NCBI GenBank assembly: GCA_021234535.1 | Contig: CM037848.1 | Coordinates: forward strand, 14,773,444-14,837,443 | DNA from: Stichopus chloronotus | Lineage: Eukaryota > Echinodermata > Holothuroidea > Aspidochirotida > Stichopodidae | Length of the DNA: 64,000 nt | Direction: 5' to 3' | In this document: piece after piece, positions 1 through 13,000 of the stretch | Numbering within the stretch: the first letter of the stretch is position 1 | How the letters are laid out: each line of letters begins with the position of its first letter | Translations under genes and position numbers: made by a program | Notes under the pieces: model-generated | Database searches by the model: none | What the model saw: only the letters and a program-made list of their open reading frames with translations | What the model was told of the DNA's origin: nothing

Positions 1-2398
1 AAGTCAAATATTAAAAACGTAGGCTCCTGGCGATAAACGAATGAAGACAAAATGTAAGGACGACTGGACGAAACGTTGCAATGTTTTCTATTGTATTAGT
101 TTTTATGGTAAATGAAATCATATCAAGCCCCAACGTATCAGTTAAGATTACTGTAACCCGTTAAACGGAGCATTTCTCACATACATGAATAACTTTAAGT
201 ATTTTCCTTGTAATCACAATAAGAGGAAAAAAATCACAACCAGGAGTGTACTTTTTTTTCAAGATTGGTGCACCATTTTGGTGTTTAGTTATGTACCTCA
301 TTTCTTTTCGGAATAATAAAAATCAAGTTGGCCCTTTCCTCTTCCCGGAAAGTTCATTATCGCAGCGGGAGATTAAAATAGATCAATATTTAGAATACTG
401 GTTTTATTGCCAAACAATCTCAAGTGGTGATTGAAAGTGCACAATGTCATTCTTATATTAAACAAAAAAGTTTGAGAAGACCGGAGGAAGACGAAAACGA
501 GACATTTTTGTTTATCCTGCAAGTGTTTCATGTTGGTTCAATAATCTCATAAAATGGATCGGACATGCACCCGAGACGATTAAGACGACGTATTGTGAAT
601 AATACAACAATCCTAAGAACTTTAGGACGACGACGTTTTCGTTTTTTTTTTTCAAATCTCTGCATTTGAGAAAAAGTTACCTTAACCTTTGCAGTGCTGG
701 CAAATATTTACAAAACGCGGTGCAACCGAATTGCCATCGTTGTGTATACATTCGAAGCGTGATTATGAATAACATGAGTAAGATTTCATCATGGAGTACT
801 TCATAATGGCCATGAACGATACGGAGGAAGAAACTTTACAGAATCCTCACACCAACGTGTAAGTACTTTCGTTGTAATTAATTGAAAGTTCACGGATCTT
901 CCCACTTTGATGTCTGTTGCTTTAGTCTTCGAAGATTGAAAAGTCTATTTTTTCAGTAATTTCTATGCACTTGTAATCATGCTTCACACGAACTGTTCAG
1001 TGATAAAGTTGAGACTGAGGATAATTACTTTTTACATGTAATCACAGACTCCCAAAATAATCTGTCGAACCATTTAAATTAGTAATTAGCAGGAGTACTA
1101 AACAAAATTTGACAACTTTGTAAGAGATGTTATCATGTAATAAGCTGACTAATTTCATAAAAGAAAAGGTAATAATGGGGGGTGAAAGTAGAATTCGCAC
1201 TTACAAAATCTATCATTCGAAGATTGTCAAAAAGAATTGTCACGAAGAATGCTAGACGAGCTACGACTCAATCAGCCCGAGAGGTGGAAGGGTCACCCAA
1301 TTACGCTACTGAAACAGAGGGTCGCACTACTGGGTACAATACGCCTTATAACAATGTGAGCGACCTAAGGCAGTAGGCACATGTCCGAATGCAAATAAAT
1401 ATGTACCCAAGCAAACGGATGGAAAGAGAGCGTTGCTTTAAGTTTAAATTAGATCAGACTTCGATTCAGACTTCGGGTTCAGACAAATTTAGATTAAAAT
1501 GTACAAGTTATTTGTTGCTTTGGCAAAACTGATGATCAATGATTATGACGTTCAATTATCTAAAGCTTCACAATGAGACGTAATATTACAAGGGTACCTG
1601 GTAAGCTGGTAACTGGTGACAGCTCTGGCGTCGTACTAGGGCTTCCTAGTAAGTCTATATTTGGGAAATTTAAGCAGGAACCACTACGGTAGAGATGGCT
1701 CTACGAGACATAAGTTGGTGTGACTACACAGCCTGTAGTCAGAACCAATGGTTAGACGTAAGAGAGCAAGTTTAATAATGAAAGACAGTGCCACATCAGA
1801 TAATTAGGCTTCGAACCGTTGAATCTGTAATGTCAGCTGGAGGCAATGGAGATGACACAGTTAAGTCAAGAGAAACGTTTAATTACCGTAGACTAGGCGA
1901 CTATTACGGCATTTAACTAAATAAGGCTAGCGTTAGGCGATTATTAATGTGGCTGTTGACTAGGCGAATTATCACATCAACCGTCCGACTGACAGGAAGT
2001 TAATTTTCAGATTAGTGAATTTAAGCCGATCCTGCAGGGATGGCCATCACAGTATTTATAAGTTACAGCAGTCTGGAATATTCTTCAAATCTCCAGTAAT
2101 GTCGAGCATCATCCAATCACATGACATCACTGTTTCCAAACGATCGAGATAGATCTTTGAGAATCTTAGAAGCTAGTGACAAGCGACCGAATCTGAACGA
2201 CTAACAAGAGGGAAACATGTGGTACGGCTGACGTCTACTCGTTACATTCTTTACGTTCATGTCTACAGGACGGAGAGTCTTAAGCGTTAAGAGAGTCAAG
2301 TGTAAATCCATTTTGAATGGAAATATGGCATTTCAAACGCATCAACATGACAAGGAAAACGAGTGAATGAAAAATGAGTAAATAAGTAATTGTTCAAA
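1..2398. other. Intergenic, no supported gene
   Basis: AT-rich sequence with no conserved reading frame. The only gene-like spot is a short ATG-led frame ending at a consensus splice donor (791-858, GT|GTAAGT), which I do not recognise. Around 1890-1985 three TAGGCGA-containing segments recur about every 38 bases. Confidence 0.6.
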
Positions 2399-2690
2399 CA
2401 TTCAGTCTCATCAATTAACTTCTGTGAAAGGTTCATCTCCTCAATACAATATGCATAAGAGGAGTTACAGCTGATGCAACATTTGAATTTTGAAAGTTTT
2501 TGTGCATAAGCAAATTATTCAAGAACAACAAGTAACTAAATTTCTATCTGGGAGAAATTGTTTCCTGAAACAATGGCCTCCATACTTCCATCATTCTGCA
2601 TCAATGAATATTAGTTTTAAAAACGTGACCTTTTTCTGTAACGCAAACGCCTTATTCCCCTTTAACTCTTTTCCCTCAAATAGTTGTTCG
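2399..2690. repeat. Interspersed repeat, copy 1 (pairs with 55014-55310)
   Basis: Aligns by eye with 55014-55310 in the same orientation over nearly 300 bases. Shared blocks in order: CAGTCTCATCAAT, TTCATCTCCTCAA, ATGCAT, CTGAATTTTGAAA-like, GTTTTAAAAA and AAACGCCCTATT-like. The copies are diverged. No terminal repeats or coding capacity seen; family unknown. Confidence 0.7.
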
Positions 2691-5600
2691 TTGGCCTTTT
2701 CTACACCCCCCATAAGCTCGAAATCGTTCAAGCTTTGAAAACATTTGCATACTAATATGGTAGCTTTTCGAATTTCCTGCCTATGACCAAGGTGTCTAAT
2801 CCCAAGGTGGAGTACACAAGGGGACCACACCCCTTTTGATCCCCTAAAAAAAAATTTAAAAAAAAACTGTACCCAATTAGGAACAAAGCTATTTGTTCTG
2901 CTGAGATGGACTTGGAAGCCTTTCCAACTCCCTGCCATCTGAAATAGCGAAATACGCTGGTTTTTCCCAGGTGATGATAAGGGAGTCGTGGTGGTTAGGA
3001 CACACGTGTAGGGGGGGGGGGGGATTGTGGATGTCCAAGGAATAAGATAAAGGTTACAATTTGATTGTGTTAACCAATGAAAAGTCGTCATGAAAAATAG
3101 TAAAATTTTGGGTATCAGTTATATTATTGAATGTAGCACGGATATAGAGGACTACGGCTAAATAGATGACTGGAAAATGCAATGAGTTTACTGGCAGGCT
3201 TATTTGAGTGAGTAATAATAGTAGCCATAGATGCAAACCAGTGAGAACCATGACGGAAGGCATTGCGCACTCATTAACAGACGTCCACAACTTTTCTTGT
3301 ATTAACCATGAACAATTCACGGCTCATATAGACCGGCATGCTGTTTATTTTTGAAGACAAAGCCAAAGAAAGACATTTAATACTTCAGTGATGCACTTAA
3401 TTTAATATGAAATTTGAAATGATACGACTTTTGGCTAAGGTCATGCCTCGCACAAGGATGTAGCCTAGTTTAATATTTCAAATTTCTCTTCTCATGTGAA
3501 TAGTGCGTATACTTCTAAAAAGTGGTTCACATTGAATGGAAGCACGCCAGTTGGGAGAATACTATAGCTGTATGCAGTTTGTGTAATTGAAAGTCTGTAA
3601 AGACCTTCCAACCAATCGTTTTTATAAGGGAAGAGATACGAGTCATATGTAAATCATCGTAAATACTTTCCCAGGTGCTGCCTCCTCTCACAGCAGTTGT
3701 TTGTAAAATAATCCCTGATCAATCGCCAATTTACTTATTTATTAGACAATCACAAATGTCTCGCTATTGTTTCAGGAGATTTCTGAGTATATTGGGTAAG
3801 GCTGTTTATTACATGGGAAACAAACAAAATAGTGAAGTCAAGATGTGTTCGTACTGCAGACAAAATAAGCACATACACGGTGTAGTGGGTAATCAAAGTG
3901 CATTTTGCATGTCGGCAATAGTAAACCTGCAAGTTATGGTAGGCTAGTCACAGGAATGCAAGAAAATGCTTGGGCCTATAGTCACATATACATCATGCAT
4001 TTATTTGTCCCGTGCCGGGTTGTTACACTAATCTATTACCAAATCTTGTCAACTCTTGTCCCTTTACCGTCCATTTCCTGTGTCTAACCAGCTGCTTATA
4101 CTGCACCTTACGCAATCATTACGTTTGAATCTTCACAAGTTTTTAGGGGGTCATTTCAGTGAATTTCGATGTCCTTCGATGTTTAGTTGGCACTCCTGCC
4201 TCAACGGAGATAACTTTCACGTAATGTTATTCAATACCTCATTTATCAACAGATCAATGTAAAACAAAAAAAAAAAATGTAAAAGTAGAAAGTATTTGAC
4301 CAACTTCTTAATTAAAAGGTTACTTTGTCTTCGGATAGCCACATTTCATTTAATTCACACTTCATTTAATTCTACTTTTGGAGTACTACTGTAAGTTGAG
4401 TTACGTCACTCGGTTTTGCCTTTTGCAGCAACATTCACCACAAAAGTACATATGTCTTCCATGAAGGAAGAAAAACTTTGTTGGGTCTGCATGTTTCCTA
4501 AATGTGTCTGCCTTTTTTGTGCAAGAAAGATCTATTCCAAAAAGCTTTTCCAGCTTGCCGTGTTTGAAATAATGATAATTAATAATAATAATAATTTCAT
4601 AACAGTAATTTATATTTGTATAGCTCCTTACATAAAAAAAAATTCAAAGTACTTTTCAAGACATTACAATTTAAAGCAGCAGTATAATAAATCATGTAAC
4701 ATTTAAAGGAAAAAGAAAAGCGGATGAGAGTCTCAGATACAGCAACTTGGGCATCCGTCTGCAGGCATTCCTTTTATTATGTGTCATGAAACATCAGTTA
4801 CGTAAGCAGCCATGTGCAACAAAATGTCAAAACTAGCCTTTAAAGAGGTTTACTGGTGAAAGAGGATTTTTGCAGTCCTTTAAGGTCATTTTGTAAGTGA
4901 ATCAAATTGTTCCATTGACGTCCTTTAATGAAATACCATCGGTATCACTATATGGTGATATTAATTTCATTATCAACATGTAAACATATCGTGCATAAAA
5001 TTTTCCTAAGACTCACGTGGATTGTTCAATTCTGTCATCTATAAGAAAAACAAATTGTACTAGGCCTTAAGTATTTACAGAATTATCGAAGATATCAGCA
5101 AATATGTCTTCGAAGTACAAGGCGAAATAAGACAAAAGCATCACATGAGCCTGTCATCACGAACTGATAAACCCATCAGTTTTTAGGTTTATATTTGGAA
5201 GGAAGTAACGACTAACATTTTATTCCCCCCCTTGAACACCCACACACGAACGTCGCGCTTGATATAATGTGAATGTGTGAATAAAATGGAGCATTTAATT
5301 TTGAATTATTATTAATGCGTGAGATTAGTAGCTCCTTATAATCATCAACTGGGTGGTTTGAGGCTCTCATTGATCTGTCGACAAGTATCCATCGATTGGC
5401 AGACGACACTGTGCCCAATGAATTGCTTTTCGCGCCAAATGTTGTCACTTGAAGGCATCAACTCTCGAGACACTGCTCAACTTCGTCTGCTGTTGTCGTC
5501 TGTGTTCTTTTATCTTGCACTGACCTTCAGAGGTATTTTTTTGCGTGATGATAGAACCTTTTCTGAGACAAAAGTCTTATGTTCTTTGATTGTCTCTCCT

Positions 5601-7567
5601 TGCCACATTTTTTGTTATCACTTCGATAACAGAATCATAAGAAAAAAGGAAAAGAGAGAAAAAAAAGGAAGTTGCAGTGTGGTGAAGAAAGTATGAAAAA
5701 CACGCGGTCAAATTTTTATGTGTATTAGTGGCGTACAAAGATGGCTGGTCGGGGACTCCATTGCCTCCACCTACTAGCCGGTCGAAAAATTTGTAGGAAA
5801 ATGAGAAAACTGACCAATTAAAGAAATTTTTGAAATCGGGGTGAACAATCTAGTTGTTTAAACGTAAAATATGTGAAATAGAATATATCCGACCATTCCG
5901 CACAGTCAAAAACTAGTCATCGCACCATGTTGCATCTCGTTATTATTTAATTTTAAAAATGTTTCATATCTCGCCTTAGACCCTCCACATGTCCGTCGGG
6001 GTAAATGTATCCCCTCGAAAACAGATCTCACCCATAGAACCTGCGCAATATATTCATCCAAAGCAGATGATGTCAGTTTATGAATGATTTATATGGCAGT
6101 AGTCAACTGTTATCGACAGCAAGACAGAGACACTATGATATTTCTCTTCAAAGTTTCAAACAATTTTTGAAATCTTCGCACTGTTTATAGTACAGTCTGG
6201 TGTACATTTTTCAGGCATGTGATATACAGAAGAAGGTATGTATGTCTGTTAAACCAACCCACACTGCTCTCATTAGAAAATGTACACAAAGGCTGAATTT
6301 GTATCTTAAACCCGCACAATACCTATCTTTCCGTGTCCATGGTGTTAACAGTCATAATCTTTTAGGAGAATTTACCTATGCAATTGTCTTTGTTTACATG
6401 TTGTACTTTCACACTGAATGTAAATGTACACATGAATAGTATGGTTTACTTAATACCATTAACTACATCATGAAGCTACGGTTTGCGTCTAGGAAAACAA
6501 AGGTTAGTAGTTATAAGAGGGTAATCCCCCCGCATTTCCTTGCTCTTCTTTATGTAACATCCCACAGCGAGAAGTCGTGTTTCCAACCCCCCGCCCCCCC
6601 CCCCCCTTTACCAACCTCAGAGTTCAAGACAAGTGCCTATCCGTCTTGACTTTGGCATTCTCATCGTATTTTACTTTAATACCGTATTCCCTCTTAAATT
6701 ATTCCCTGGAATCAAGAATTACATGTGATCATTACACTTAACTTTCCTTGAAATATTTTAGGTACCCAGTGCATCTCGTAATAGCATAGATAGCTGATTA
6801 TACGAACCATACTTTTGTCTTGCATCTTCAACTTTGCTCCTTTTTTTTCCCTTTTCAAATTGAAATTGTTAACGGTTGATTAAGTTTCCATTCATCCAAA
6901 AACTGGAAGACTTCCATCATCTGATGCTTAACTTCTTGAAACAACGTAGTATCTCTGATGTAAAATATCAATCTTGTCTGTTTGCGATAAATACTTACAA
7001 TGACCCAGACTGGCAGAGTAAATATCAAATATTAACGATTGCAACTGTTCCCTTGGTATGACCCATAAACGATAAAATTTGGGAACATGCATTTTTTGTT
7101 TGTTTACCTGAGCATAACATTTTTCAAACACAAAAATATTAAGGATAGAAAACAATTAACAACTGCATGTGGGAGAGCAAGCAAACAAAAAAAACTTTTG
7201 CGACAAAAATGTAACAAGAACAAGAAAAAAGAGGAGAACATTTTGTCAACTTATTACATTTTCATGAGAGATGTTAAAGTGACAGAATGAACGTCAATGA
7301 TAGGTCTGAAATAATGACACCGAGGCTGACTTCTTTCACTCAAAGGACATTTTTTAGATGGCATTGCGTTGTCATGGCATCCTCCATGGTTTCCGAACTT
7401 CAATCTATTTACAATGAGCATGCAACTTTAGAGACCCGTTGGTTTAACGCCTAATGAACAGACGTAAAGTGAGAAAAGTTATTTTCAATTTCTGATAATT
7501 TTACAGAAAACACAGGCAAGAAAAGTTCTGCATGTCAGTCTGTATTGTGATATAGTCCGTTAGTCTG

Positions 7568-7571
<4 letters not shown>
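2691..7571. other. Intergenic, no supported gene
   Basis: AT-rich DNA with a 13-G run (3011-3023) and a 13-C run (6594-6606). Short open frames here lack conserved motifs and codon bias. A single transposon-end-like AGTGGCGTAC near 5727 has no partner. Confidence 0.6.

Positions 7572-7655
<84 letters not shown>
7572..7655. repeat. (TA)n microsatellite
   Basis: About 84 bases of nearly perfect TA dinucleotide. It directly abuts a unique-looking segment (7660-7760) with a hammerhead-like core on the minus strand. Confidence 0.97.
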
Positions 7656-7659
<4 letters not shown>

Positions 7660-7679
7660 TTCGAAAGACTTGGAGAAAT

Positions 7680-7762
7680 GAGGTTGACGTTGCTTAATAT
7701 GTCTGCTTTAAGGTTTTCTACAATCTTTCGACCATCTGGCCTTAATCAGGTACGGCAAAGTC
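7680..7762 (-). mobile_element. Candidate Penelope-like element remnant with degenerate hammerhead core
   Basis: On the minus strand the sequence reads CTGATTA, then GGCC-AGAT-GGTC (able to form stem II), then GAAA. That is the hammerhead ribozyme order CUGANGA / stem II / GAAA, with one change in the first box. Penelope-like retroelements are known to carry small hammerhead motifs. No reverse transcriptase is present, so at most this is a terminal fragment next to the (TA)n tract. Confidence 0.3.
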
Positions 7763-9580
7763 AAAGAAAGGGTATAGAAGTAGCATTGTAGCATTGAAGC
7801 AGTGTAGTTAGAAAGGAATTATGAAAATGTATGTGCAACAAAGTTTTGTCTCAAACTTTATATGTGGCTCAAACTTTACAAACTTTATATGTAACATTTT
7901 TGATAGTTGATTATTCCCAGAAAACGTTTGCGACAACGACCTTGCTATCAAAAAACAAACCAGGGGATTAAAAATGCTTTATTTTATCCCTTCCCATTAC
8001 CATGTGATATCGTTCTAATGACCCACTTATGAAAGATAATGGATAATTTAAGGAAATCGATAATCTATATAATAGTTGCTTTCTTTTTTTCATGATGATC
8101 TCGCTGCATTCCTCTTTAATTGTAACCTAAAATTGCTTTTTCGTAAATATCATTTGGAGGAAAGACAACCGGAATGCATAAATTCATTATTCCAAGGCAT
8201 GATTGGTAACGTTTCATCTTTATCGTAGGCATCAATTAATCTTCCGATGTTGATGAATGGGATCATTAACATGGCCTATTAAATATTCATGAGTTTATGC
8301 TTACCAGTCTTTCGAATTCAACACTTCGTAGTGTGCCAGTGAACTCAGCGAGTCATAATATAGTTATGAAAAAGAAAATTGTGTTCGTAACACCTTTTGT
8401 TTTTAAAATTTATAGGGTTGCCACTATTTAAGAACAGATCTCAGCCATAGATACGTTTAGGAAGAATAGAACGCTGTTGCTTTTACTTTCACTCTCAGCC
8501 TCACTCAGTATGTTTGGGAGGGATAAATTTTGCCCGAATTTAGAATTTTGTACCAAGTTGCCAATTTGCCGTAATAAGTAGTTACCATAATAAGGTAAAA
8601 AACATATTTCATAATTAATGGATGGGCAGGCTAAATTTCAGCCTATCAAACAATAGAAATGGTTCACAGGTAACACAGTATTTTCAGAGAAGGTAAGATT
8701 ATCCCCCCACCAACCCCCTCACCATCCCTCGACCGCATTTGTCCGCATGTAGTCCTTTCAACCACTCTGTCTAGGTAGCGTTCAAGAAGGACCAATGTGA
8801 GATTAGATTCTAGGAAATAGTCATGACCCTCAAAAAGGGCTTCCTTTGTTTTCTTGGCAGATTCGTTTGCACGAATGGATCCATTATTTTTGCTCTAATT
8901 AGGAAAACATATGCAACTGCCCCCCCCCCCCCCTCAGACTCACTCTTGTGTTAACACTATTCCTTTGTTTTACTGTCTTATCTTCCACATGCTTGATTGC
9001 TTATCTTCAAAGTACCGATTTCTTAACATGCTTCAATTGTAAGAACAATAAATGAATAAATGTTGACGCTTAGGGTCATTTATTTAAGGGCTTGACTGAT
9101 CCGTGTCAATTTCTGCCACATATCACGATGTACATCTAAATGAGGACGTTTATTTAATGTCATTAAAGCCAAGGACATTTGTACACCGATTCACCACACA
9201 CTTGAAGCATATCTTGCAATCACGTGATTCGACTCATTTATCCTTCCTTTGAAATGAAAATTTCGACTCCATTTAAACCGGTTTACATTCCTGTCAAAAG
9301 GGTTTATTTTTTGAAATCTTTCAAGCATGACCATAAAAATTCAAACTTAGTTACCGGCCGATCAGTCAATTAGGCTGTCATGCGTTTCTCGTGTGGTCAT
9401 ACGTAACACTTAATGAGTCACTTGATAGTCATTTTTGTGAAACAAACCTCTCAGTCATTTGGTCATTTCATTCTTTTTATGACAACAATTTCGACGTTGT
9501 TAGCAGCTTCCATTGCACGAAACTGTGTTGCATGTCAGCAGAAAATATGTCTGAAAGACTGGGATAAATCCTACACCTGG
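7763..9580. other. Intergenic, no supported gene
   Basis: AT-rich, with a 14-C run at 8920-8933 and a perfect 12-bp palindrome AATCACGTGATT at 9218-9229 (E-box core). Nothing else recognised. Confidence 0.6.
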
Positions 9581-9587
9581 TGTGCAT

Positions 9588-10010
9588 GTATGTGTGTGCC
9601 TTTGTATTGTGATACTTTCTGAGGACGTGAAGAAAAGAGTTTCAGGCCCTCAGAGAGAATTTCTTTATTTCTCAAGTCCTCAGAAAAACAACAATAGGGA
9701 GTGTGTTGTAAATTTTAGGGTTCAGAAAGCGGCAACAAAGCAATTTTCAAGGAAGCCCTCACTACATGTGTAAGGTCGACGTGTGTGTGTGTATGTTTTT
9801 GTGCCCTTGTTTTCGGGTGGGATCGAGGACCGAAAGAGTAGATTTTAGGTCCTCTGTAGAAAATTCAATAGATTCCTGCGGTCCTCACAAGATTAACAAT
9901 AGACAGTCTATTGTTAAGGTTAGGGTTGAGGAAGAAAACACAAGAGAACGCACAATGAGGTCCTCGGAATGAATGGAAAACAAAGTTGTGTGTGTGTATG
10001 TGTGTGGAAG
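9588..10010. repeat. ~190-bp tandem repeat, two diverged units and the start of a third
   Basis: Each unit starts with a GT-rich stretch (near 9590, 9780 and 9990). It continues with a TCCTCAGA/TCCTCTGTAGAAAAT block, then ACAATAG, a TTAGGGTT(C/G)AG block and GAGGACC/CCCTCA-type words. The second unit is longest (about 9780-9985). The short frames here merely track the repeat. Confidence 0.6.
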
Positions 10011-13000
10011 GAGGGGGGGGGGGGTGTTGCTTCAGATCTCTATTTGCTCCCCTTCCAGGCTAATTTTCAGCAAGATTTTGTACCAGCTCTGCTGTATCCA
10101 TTATGCAAAAGTTTTGTTGAGTATGACGTCACGTCATTTGCACTTTCCTTTCCGACACTCTCCAGTTTTACGTACGGTCTTTTTTACCATAACAAATCTC
10201 TGGTATCTTTACCATCGTCACAAATTCACTGATGCTGTGCTGCTGCCATAAATAGCCATCAGTTAAACAAACAACGAATAAAAATACTGCAAATATTTAC
10301 GGAAACAATTCCCATAGATACCACAGCATTTTGTTCTTCCCCATTTAATGGCCAGTTAAAGTAACAATTTGGTACAGACAGTTTCATTGTACCTCGCATG
10401 TAAATCAATTTTGTTGATTTTCTGGACTGGAATTTATTTCAGAGACCAACCAATAAGCAGTGGCATGGGCAAGGGGTGGATATGGGGTTAGACCGATGCC
10501 CCACTACTGGAAATTGCCAAAATAAACTTTTAGATACAGGTGTGGTTCGGGACTAACTTGTTAAGTGTCGATGGGCCGTTTAAGAGAAGTTCTAACGAAT
10601 TGAGACTGGGAGGCCGAAATTGACTCTTTAACATTGAAGCAATATGTTTATATTCAAGAGGTTTCAATATTAAGATGGAAAGCAATTTCAAATCTCAATG
10701 TTATGCATTTAAAAGCCTTCCTGAAGTCTGATTAGCAAGGACTTCGTGTAATAACTCGAAACACGTATACTTGTTATATCCTTGGGAATGTGCCAAGTTC
10801 CTGGGCACTTTTTTTTTTTTTCAATTTTATCCCATTTTGTGGAAATGGGGTTGTCGGTAAGCTACATGACCAAGAGGCCCATATCATTTGCAAGGAAGTC
10901 CATCTCTGCTAACCACTAACTTAATGTGCATCTTCGGTCTTGTTGTGAATCCCCCCATCAAACACCTTAGAAAAAAAGAAAAAAAAGAAGAAAAAAACAA
11001 TAATAAAAAACGTCACTTCATTGCGTTCTGTTTGAAAGCCACCAGGTCTTTATTATATGATGTAATTCTTTGTAAGTTGTTTAAAACAGCAAGTCAAACA
11101 AAACAATGGCATCCCAACTTCCAAAAAATCTGGAATTAGAGGCTCAACGTTATACCCGTGTCCGGCAGGACACCGATAACGTTGCACCGATAACGTTGCA
11201 TCGGTAGGCCGCCCTATAAGAGTACCGAGCGCACACGGACCGGAATGACCGGTGGGCATGGGTCGGTTTGATATGTATAGATATCATTACACCTGGGAAC
11301 TATCTGAATTCCATTCACCTTCCAAACATGTCAATGAGAGGAAGAAGAAGAAAGAGGAAATGGCCCTCATTCCTATAAAAGCCCTGAGCACTGAGAACTG
11401 AAAACAATTGACTCTTGCTCGCATCGGGTAACAGGTATCGTTACTGCTTTGCTGACAGCGGAAGACAGTCAGGGGAAAAAAAAAGAAGACCCGCTGAGCC
11501 CAGAAGGTGGGACCGGACATCTTTGGAACATCAGTCGATTTTTTTTTGGCGATGAATTTCTGACGTAGGGACTGATTTTAACTTCGAATTAAAATGAACC
11601 AGGAGCTCTCCGATTCACGAAAATGACTCGACACCGAGCGGAAGATCCCCAGGCGCCTGAATGATAGTGCCTAAAAATACGTCGGAGAGTAATAGTAAAC
11701 CCTTAGGGACTTAATAATATCGGGAGTATAAGTGAAAGAAACACTAATTTTTTTAATTTTTTTTTTTTTTAATAGAATTCTGTTGTTAATTGGGCAATTG
11801 ATAATCGGAGGGTCATTGTCGTCAATGCCCTTACACAGAATTGATCTCATTTACAGTTCTGCATATACCGGAAGCAAACACCGGAAAAACTTCCGGTTAT
11901 AATTTGCCTGGTTAGTAATTAAACAATATTCCTGATATGTAGAGGTCAGCAGCAGAGATATTAGGATCAAAGACAAGCTAACTTATCGAAAAAAAATCAC
12001 AGTCCTTCAATTTACAGTGAAGCACTAGTTAGATTGGTCTGTCAGTGTTCTCTTCATATTTCATTTGGTTTATTTCTTTTTTACTTTCTTGTCACATTAT
12101 GTATATACACCTCCAACTTTTTTCATTGTGGTTACTTGGTGTATTATATTGAACCATTATTAAAATTTTTGGTAGCATGATGTAAGCGCAATGTTACAAA
12201 TAAGCAGTTTCCATTGTAAACTTCTCACATTTTCAACTTCTGAGATTTTTCAACTTTTTAGATTTTCCAAACCAATCGAGGGCGCGATTGTAAAATTTTT
12301 CGATCAGTTAATTATACCTGATTGAAGCGATTGCGTGAGTATAGTGAACAACGTAAATACATGAAAATTTCTTGTCCAAAGTCAATTACGTCTTTAATTG
12401 CACCATACTGGACAATTCGGGAAATTAAACCGGTTTCAGGATTTTTTACGTAACAAGTTTCAAAGACGGTAATGTATTTGACAGTCTAACGTCAACTAAA
12501 CCGTACGTTGTTTTTAAGAAGTCAATTGGAAGCACCTAGTCTTCACAGAATCTCCATAATGAGCTAAAATCATATCTCAAGAAGACATTTGCTACATGAT
12601 AGAACATGACGTAATAGCCAGATATTCCATAATGGTTAGAGTAGATACCTCTCGAGAAAGGATAAACATGTATGATATCATTTGAGGATTGTCTGTGAAT
12701 TGAAAGTATACTGTTACTGAATGTTTCAATCTGTATATGTAAATGCAGTGCATCATTTCACTAACAAAAATTTCCGATACAGAACAAGGAGTTACGAGCT
12801 GAATACGCGCTTTTTAAACAACATTGAGACCTGTGCTGTTGCATATTCATAATGTAGGCACGGTCTTCTTCTCATAACAACAACCGTTAATTTGAATATT
12901 TTGAAATATGAATTTCTGTTATTTACTGTTTTATGACATTGCCGTTGCTATTCAAATTGGTTGTGACGTATTCCGTCCATGAACAATCATACAAAATAAT

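Noticed and set aside
2591..3091. 166-residue minus-strand open frame
   Set aside because: Overlaps a dispersed repeat and a G13 run; composition is that of random sequence.
10457..10480. CAGTGGCATGGGCAAGGGGTGG resembling a transposon end
   Set aside because: No partner end within reach and no flanking duplication.
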